Shown: in pieces, positions 58,202 through 64,000 of the stretch
Layout: each line of letters starts with the position of its first letter
Numbering within the stretch: the stretch's first letter is position 1
NCBI GenBank assembly: GCA_964016875.1
Contig: OZ024724.1
Location: forward strand, 20,692,200 to 20,756,199
Reading direction: 5' to 3'
Source: Fallopia convolvulus
Taxonomy: Eukaryota > Streptophyta > Magnoliopsida > Caryophyllales > Polygonaceae
DNA: 64,000 nt
Made by a program: the position numbers and the translations under genes
Notes under the pieces: model-generated
Told to the model about the DNA's origin: nothing
The model's database searches: none
Seen by the model: only the letters and a program-made list of their open reading frames with translations

Positions 58202-59455
58202 TAAACGCTTCATGAAGCGTCTCACTTTATAATGATGCAAATCAAGGGAGGATCAAAGCGAATGATTCGTTGAAGACGAATGGAGGCCAAACACCAAGAC
58301 CTTTACTAAGGTCCCGATCATTTAAATTTAAGAAGGTGTTCATGGATCTGATATTATCCTTTGATTATGTTCATCAATGGCGTCCAAGGCCACCAAGGAA
58401 GAGGATGAAGCTTTGAAAGTTCGAAAAGTTATGAAACCTGTCAAATGGAAAACATTGCTCAGTAAAATGATCATAACTTGGGATAGAAAATTGATCTCAA
58501 GTCCGTTCAAATTGCGTTGGATAGATAATTAAAAGATCTACAACTTTGTAGTTTACGTCGAAAGCAGAATCCAAGAGCAAAGAGCCGAAAATTGTGATTT
58601 ACTGAGAGCTGTTCAAGTCTTACGGGAATCTTATCTTTAGTTTTAATTTTATCTATTTCTAGATATTATATTTATGATAATTTCGGCCATAGGAGTTTGT
58701 TAGGGCTGAAATATATCTTGCTTTATTTTATTTATATCATTTTGAGTTTTAGGATTAGCTTTTTAGTTTTCTTATCTAAATAAGTCAAATATTTATCTAT
58801 TTGATTTAATTAAGATAAGGGGACTTAGATAGATATTTTTATATTATTATATGTTATTTTGGAAAAACAAGAAAAGGACCTTTCTACCCTTCTAGGGCTG
58901 ATCTCCTTGACTTATTCTCTAAGACAACTCTACCTTGTATTTTCTTTAAATAGCTTTGTTATTCATTCAATAAAAATCAGCCTGAATTAGATAAACCCCT
59001 ATTGGTTTATCTAGTTTATGGGCCATTAAAGCAACTATTGTGTTAAAGCAATTTCGATCATAATCATCACCAATTCGTTCTTGTTTCAATTCAGATTTGA
59101 GTTGTTAATTTCATCAATTAAGTTAGTTCTAGTTTGATTGTTAAAGATCAAACCTAGTTCATCAATTAAATTTAGCGTTAGAGCCAATTCAATTGAACTA
59201 TCTCTTTGGTTATCTTAACTCTTCAAATCAGTTTCATTCTCATTTATATTTCAAGTTTCTTGCTCATTAAGTTATCAACTTTGAAGGCAAATCAGGTTGG
59301 AAAGAGATTACTTGTCAAGGTCGGGCCAAAACAAGACCGAATTGTCATCATCGAGCAGTCGAGGAGATAATTCCGTATCATATAAGCCGTATAACTAACG
59401 GGTACCCAATAGCCGAGAAAGGGTTGGCCGAGTTAAACTCTTCATGAAGCGTCTC
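58202..59455. mobile_element. 1.2-kb insertion flanked by 22-bp direct repeats
   Basis: A 22-bp sequence with one mismatch (TAAAC-G/T-CTTCATGAAGCGTCTC) occurs at 58202-58223 and 59434-59455. The 1210 bp between are noncoding and LTR-like in feel: a TTTAAATAG box at about 58944 and AATAAA at about 58969. The duplication is too long for an LTR retrotransposon and no poly-A tail is seen. The family is unknown. Confidence 0.45.
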
Positions 59456-60986
59456 GATGCACAAGTCGTTTATTTTAAACGATGTATAACGCGAGGTGCA
59501 TCTGTTTCGGCATAAACGTCGCTCGGCATCGTTCTCTCGAGTATTCAAATTCTCCTTCCCTCTTCATCTGCTCTCTCAACAATCAAGAAATACATTCAAT
59601 GGTCCGTTTTCGAGGTCTCAGTCGGCCTGTTTGTGGGAGAGGACGTGGTGTGGCACGGGTAGTCGGCGGCGCCGTGGATGGTACTGGTGGTGAAGGCGGC
59701 TCCGTTGCTGATGCAGGTATGAAATATTGCTAAAAGGGGATGTTTGATTTTTTGGTTAATAGATATTGATTTGATGTATGGAAAATGATTTGAAACCCTA
59801 ATTTAGGTCCATGGTTATTTAACCATCCAGATTGTTCATATAGAAGCTCACTATAGAACTTGTCAGCCTTAAGAATAGCCATTTTGAACTCATAATTAGC
59901 AGAAAGTTGAGATAAAGCGGTATAACAATATGGGAGTTGATTGTCTGAAGCTTAAGGAAAAGAAAAATGAGACAATCTAGAACATAGTTCAGAAACAGAT
60001 TGCTTACATTCATTACCAGCTTCCCACTGCATTGCTCTGATTCATTTCATGGTGTTACAAAGCACAAGCATTATATTGTATGAGTTGTACCATGACAGCA
60101 GTAAAAAAGACAATACATTACCTTGGATAACAAAATTACCATCACAAACTAGAGTATACTGTTTAACAGAGAGTTGGGATGTGTTTTGAAGGTAAATTAT
60201 TCCACAATTTTCTATGAGATAGCTCTACACTATAATTTGAACTAGGTAATGTTTTGAAGGTGAATTATTGAACAAGAACATCTTCTGCATTAAGACTCTT
60301 GATTTGTAGTCATAGTGTAGTTATATACATTAGTGATGCTGAATTAAATTCTCATATTCATTAAGGTCAATTTGATTCTCACAAAGCATCTCAACAGCTG
60401 TTACTACTGACAGTGGTACTAAAGTGCAATAGCTTGCAAGTTGCAACTTCATAGTTTTTCTTTTTTTCCTTTGATTTTACCATGTTATTGTGCTACTGTT
60501 TAGTAAACAGTTGAGGTTGCAGCTTCATGCCTTTGCCTTGTGATAGGCGGATCAAGTTTGAAAGGATTAGATTAGAATCATTGACCCTGTGTTTTCTGCA
60601 ATGATATTTTGAATTAAGTTGTGATGCTAGCTGATTATGAGGGCTTTATAGTTAATCTGTTGTCTGTTCCATTAAGTGATATTCAATAAGGATTGAAATC
60701 TGTTTAATGTTCACAAAACAACCCTGTATATAGTGTTTGTTGGTTGTTGAGATGTGCTGATTTAGATATGAACTTGGATTGGCTTTAAGGCTTGCAATTT
60801 TTCAAACTAAAACTACACATTCTATGTACTTTTAAAACCTTTTCCCGCAATTTTATGCTCATAGAATGTGTACTCGTAGTTGGAACAATAGCAAGCCTCA
60901 TGGTCATAATAATTCTGATCTGTTCAGCACTTCAGCCCATATCAACTCTAGCATTTCTAAAAACAATCCATTTTTCAGATAAACGG

Positions 60987-61102
60987 GAGTAGGCAATGTA
61001 GCAACTATAAGTCTGCTTTGGATGTTCTTACCATGACTCATCATGAGTAGGCAGTGTAACAACTATAAGTCTGATTTGGATGTTTTTACCATGACTTCAT
61101 CT
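60987..61102. repeat. 58-bp tandem duplication in intron 1
   Basis: Two copies starting GAGTAGGCA at 60987 and 61045 differ at a few bases. It lies in the 3-kb first intron of the 59599 gene, which otherwise shows only AT-rich noncoding sequence. A ~55-bp sequence at about 61595-61652 also recurs, diverged, at about 62360-62425. Confidence 0.7.
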
Positions 61103-63550
61103 AATCCAAGGTCTTTTGCACTGTTATCAAAGCTGAACAACAATATTGAGTATTATGTCTAGCAGAGGCACCAAATCTAATAACTCCAAGGGTAGCATGT
61201 TTCACTACTGAAATCATTAAGAATAATAACCACCAACAGATATAGAATTTGACAGAAATAAGTTAAAGAAGGTTACAGTAAGTTGATTCTTAGTTCCAGA
61301 AATTACTTGGGGTACTAAAGAAACAATGCTAATATAGTGAGAAGGTGGTTCTTGGAATGCTCATATTTTGGAACTAATCCTTCACTTAATTTAAGTTCAC
61401 CAGCTAAGCAAATTACATAAATTGGGATGAAGTTACAGTTGAACATATCTGGAATATAGGATGAAACCGATAATATATGATACTCAAAATGCAGCAAGTA
61501 CCCTGCACATGCTTGATAGCTCCATGATTCCAGCTGGTGGGATAAGCATTGTTTTGCATAGATCCAGATATGACTTATTCAGCTGCATTCGCAGAACAAA
61601 TGTGCTATCAAGATAAATGTAGTGTGTTTTCAAAATTAGGTTACTATGAAAAATTGATGTGTGATGATGGATGGAATTGTCCATTACTACTAGTGTCTGA
61701 ACAATTGAAATTGATGGTAATGGGGATGCACATTGTATTGAACTGCTGGATTGGATTAATGTATTGGTTTGGTATTTGATTGGCATTCTTCTACTTTGGG
61801 ATTTGGGTGTGAATTTTTCCCAGGATAAATGCAGATGAATATATTTGTTTGACTAGTTTTGCTTCTAAAATGCTTATAATGAGGATGATTTCTAGCCTTT
61901 TGAAACCAGTAATATAGAGCTAAAGGATGATTTCTTTGTGAAATGAGCTGAATTGTGACTTCATTTTATTTTTATTTTTGTTTCTGGCATTTCAGTGCTT
62001 TTCTTTGTGAAGGGTCTACTCATATTGTCATGGTTTTTTTATGCATCATTTTTCATTCTTTTGTTTGAGTGCCTTCTTAACCTTCAAAAAAGGGGTAGAA
62101 AGACATAATTGATTGCTTAGACTTTCTGTCTCTGCTGGTTATTATAAATTCAAATGGGAAGTGATGAGTAGACTGTCCCTACTATAGAAAACTTTGTATT
62201 CATACATCATAATTACTACCTTAATGTTGGTTGTAGAAATGTAGAAGATTTGGATTGATAATGAATGTAAGAAATTGTCTGGTTCCATGGGTTGACACAC
62301 TTTCCCGCATGGGTTGATACAAAGATCAGACATGATACATAATACCAAGCATACATCCAACATGTGCTATCAAAATTAACATAGTTGCAAATGTAATGTG
62401 TTTTCAAAATTAGGTTTCTATGAAAAATCTTGTTATAAACCACAAGTGCTATGAACAAGTACAAACAATGAGAAATGATAGAATGTTGTATGTAATTTAT
62501 AAAGTTTGAATGTTGTTTGATAGTTGGTCAATAAATTGAGTCCATTTACTGTAATTTAGACTGATCTTTGTATAATGGCTGGTTCATATTGTTTACAAAA
62601 GCATACTACTTCACTTTAATTTAGACTGATCTTAGTAGAATGCTACTTCAAATTATAATATATAGTTTTTCTCTTCTTGAACAGTGGTTGACGCCCGTAA
62701 TGTAGTGGCGACTGGTGGTGGCGATGGCGGTAGTTGTATTGGAGAGAGGCGGGAGGATGGTGTTGGGACTGATGGCGAACCCACCGGTGGGGTTGGTGAT
62801 GTGATGGGTGAGGATGTTCATGTGGGTGAAGTAGGAGTTTCTACCGCTGAGGTTATGGAAACTGGTGGGGATTCATCACCTCATATGGCTACATGCACGG
62901 ACTTTAGAGCGGATTGGTGGGGCAAGCTAGACATGTCGGTACGTATTTAAATTGCATACATGAAATTAATATTTAAAATTTCATATATATTGTTCATATA
63001 TCGTATGCATATGAAAATAGTGAATTTAAACAAATTTTTTAGAATGAAATGAAAAGTAATGAAGATAGAATTGTAAATTAAAAATATAAAAGTAAAAGAA
63101 ATGAATGAGAAGATAAATGAATTAGAATACGAATAATTATAGGTGTAAAACAGTTGAGTAAAAAACGATAAGTGGGAATTATAACATAAATTGTGAAAAT
63201 GAAAAAAACATAAAATTAGTGGAACACATAAATAGATGTTTCATGAGAGGCTCAATGCCTTGCCTAGTCCCGTCCCGCCGAAGAATCCGAGGACGAGGTC
63301 GGCGAAGCGTCAACGTATATTGCAGTCGGAGCGTGTTGAGGTTGTGGCCCCGAAGAAGAGGGCTAGGAAGCCAAAAGTGGCAAACACTCTTATTTCAGAG
63401 CTTCAGAGAGATGCCCCTGACCGTCCTATTGGAGATAGTAAGATTTGTGAGGACATCGGTATGTCTGCCCCCGTGGAGACTGCTGAGGATCTTGCGAGGG
63501 ACATTGATATGACCCCTCGGGTTGAAGACCCTCCATTGTCATAGGCTTTG

Positions 63551-63945
63551 GACCCGCTTCAGGAGGGTGACCCGACCCCACCTTCTGCTTCACAACCTGT
63601 AGATGATCTAGTTTCCGACCCCATTCAGGAGGGTGACCCGACCCCACCTTCTGCTTCACAGCCTGTAGGTGATCTAGTTTCCGACCCCATTCAGGAGCGT
63701 GTACTGACCCCTCCTCCCACTTCACAAATGCCAGGCGATGACATTTCCGATCCCCGTCATGAGGATGTCTCGACCCCTATTTTACCTTCACAGCCTTTAG
63801 ATTCCCATCATATTTAGTTAGTACAGGAGCGTGTCCCGACCCCTACTCCTCAATCTTCACAACCTCCGGATGACCACGTTTCCGACCCCATTCAGGAGCG
63901 CGGACCCACCCATCCTCCACCCGGACCTCAGGATAGTCATCCCCC
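63551..63945 (+). repeat. 66-bp (22-residue) coding tandem repeats, about six copies
   Basis: Each unit begins GACCC and encodes a D-P-x-x-E then D/V-P-T-P-P pattern. Copies 1 and 2 are nearly identical. Copies 3-6 are more diverged, with two stop codons nearby (63542 just before, 63815 between copies 4 and 5). Confidence 0.8.
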
Positions 63946-64000
63946 GGCTAGACATGCGCCTGCACCAGTTGCTCATGAGGTAAACATGTGGCAGCCTGGA

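Larger units (their letters stand above)
59599..64000 (+). pseudogene. Gly/Arg-rich start and Pro-rich repeat gene, open-ended, probably decayed
   Basis: Exon 1 59599-59716 (MVRFRGLSRPVCGRGRGVAR) and exon 2 62685-62938 (ends FRADWWGKLDMS) are GT-AG bounded with matching phase. A third exon is likely from 63236 (MFHERLNALPSPVPP; basic KKRARKPK). The same frame then runs into 22-residue repeats (DPIQEGDPTPPSASQPV). Stops interrupt it at TAG 63542-63544 and 63815-63817, and it continues to the window end. The N-terminal RG-rich style recalls plant-mobile-domain or MAIN-like genes, but no such domain is visible, so this is only a hint. Either a pseudogene or, if introns remove the stops, a live gene. 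Confidence 0.5.

Noticed and set aside
58224..59433. Solo LTR
   Set aside because: The content looks LTR-like, but the 22-bp direct repeats do not fit a 5-bp duplication and TG/CA ends next to a matching 5-bp repeat could not be found.
1..64000. tRNA, rRNA or other structured RNA genes
   Set aside because: No cloverleaf, conserved rRNA or snoRNA boxes were recognised; the tRNA-like matches are retrotransposon primer binding sites only.

Overview
The window is plant nuclear DNA, most likely from a eudicot. It carries GT-AG split genes, a PPR4-type chloroplast RNA-binding protein gene, and dense nested LTR retrotransposons (CRM-, Tat/Ogre- and Athila-like) plus LINE debris. No rRNA, tRNA or CRISPR array was seen. 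All calls come from reading the sequence; no alignment or database search was run.

Positions 1-37188 are one nest of retrotransposons. The outermost is an Athila-like minus-strand element IV (26974-37188) with gag, protease and a downstream ORF but no reverse transcriptase or integrase. A Tat/Ogre-lineage minus-strand element III (9798-26973) sits in its 3' LTR. Two elements sit in III: a Tat plus-strand element II (11433-21055, TSD TACCC) and a CRM-like chromovirus I (plus strand, from before position 1 to 9797). Element I is itself broken by the 3' half of a second Athila-like element V (2598-6793, minus). Nearly all gag-pol reading frames are dead. The exception is an antisense, three-intron gene inside element II (18650-20508), which can be read without a stop.

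Positions 37189-49700 hold LINE remnants (37804-39945 plus; 40010-40447 minus with a 15-bp TSD; 42960-43960 and 48530-49700 plus). The last is split by a degenerate LTR element VI (43964-48529, minus). A compact six-exon gene for a 179-residue NTF2-like (DUF2358-like) protein lies at 40870-42599 between LINE fragments.

Positions 49700-64000 are gene territory. A ten-exon PPR4 gene (50318-56463, minus, 947 residues) encodes an RRM plus PPR protein expected to act in chloroplast rps12 trans-splicing. An AT-rich intergenic stretch follows, with a 1.2-kb insertion bounded by 22-bp direct repeats. Then comes a plus-strand gene or pseudogene (59599 to beyond the window end) with a glycine/arginine-rich start and a 22-residue proline-rich tandem repeat interrupted by stops.

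The most notable unexplained signals are: the intact antisense gene in a dead Tat element; a polypurine-tract-plus-hairpin module present twice in each Athila-like element, with compensating stem changes; and two element-specific families of GC-rich palindromic motifs at fixed spacing (15-18 bp in IV, 21 bp in VI).
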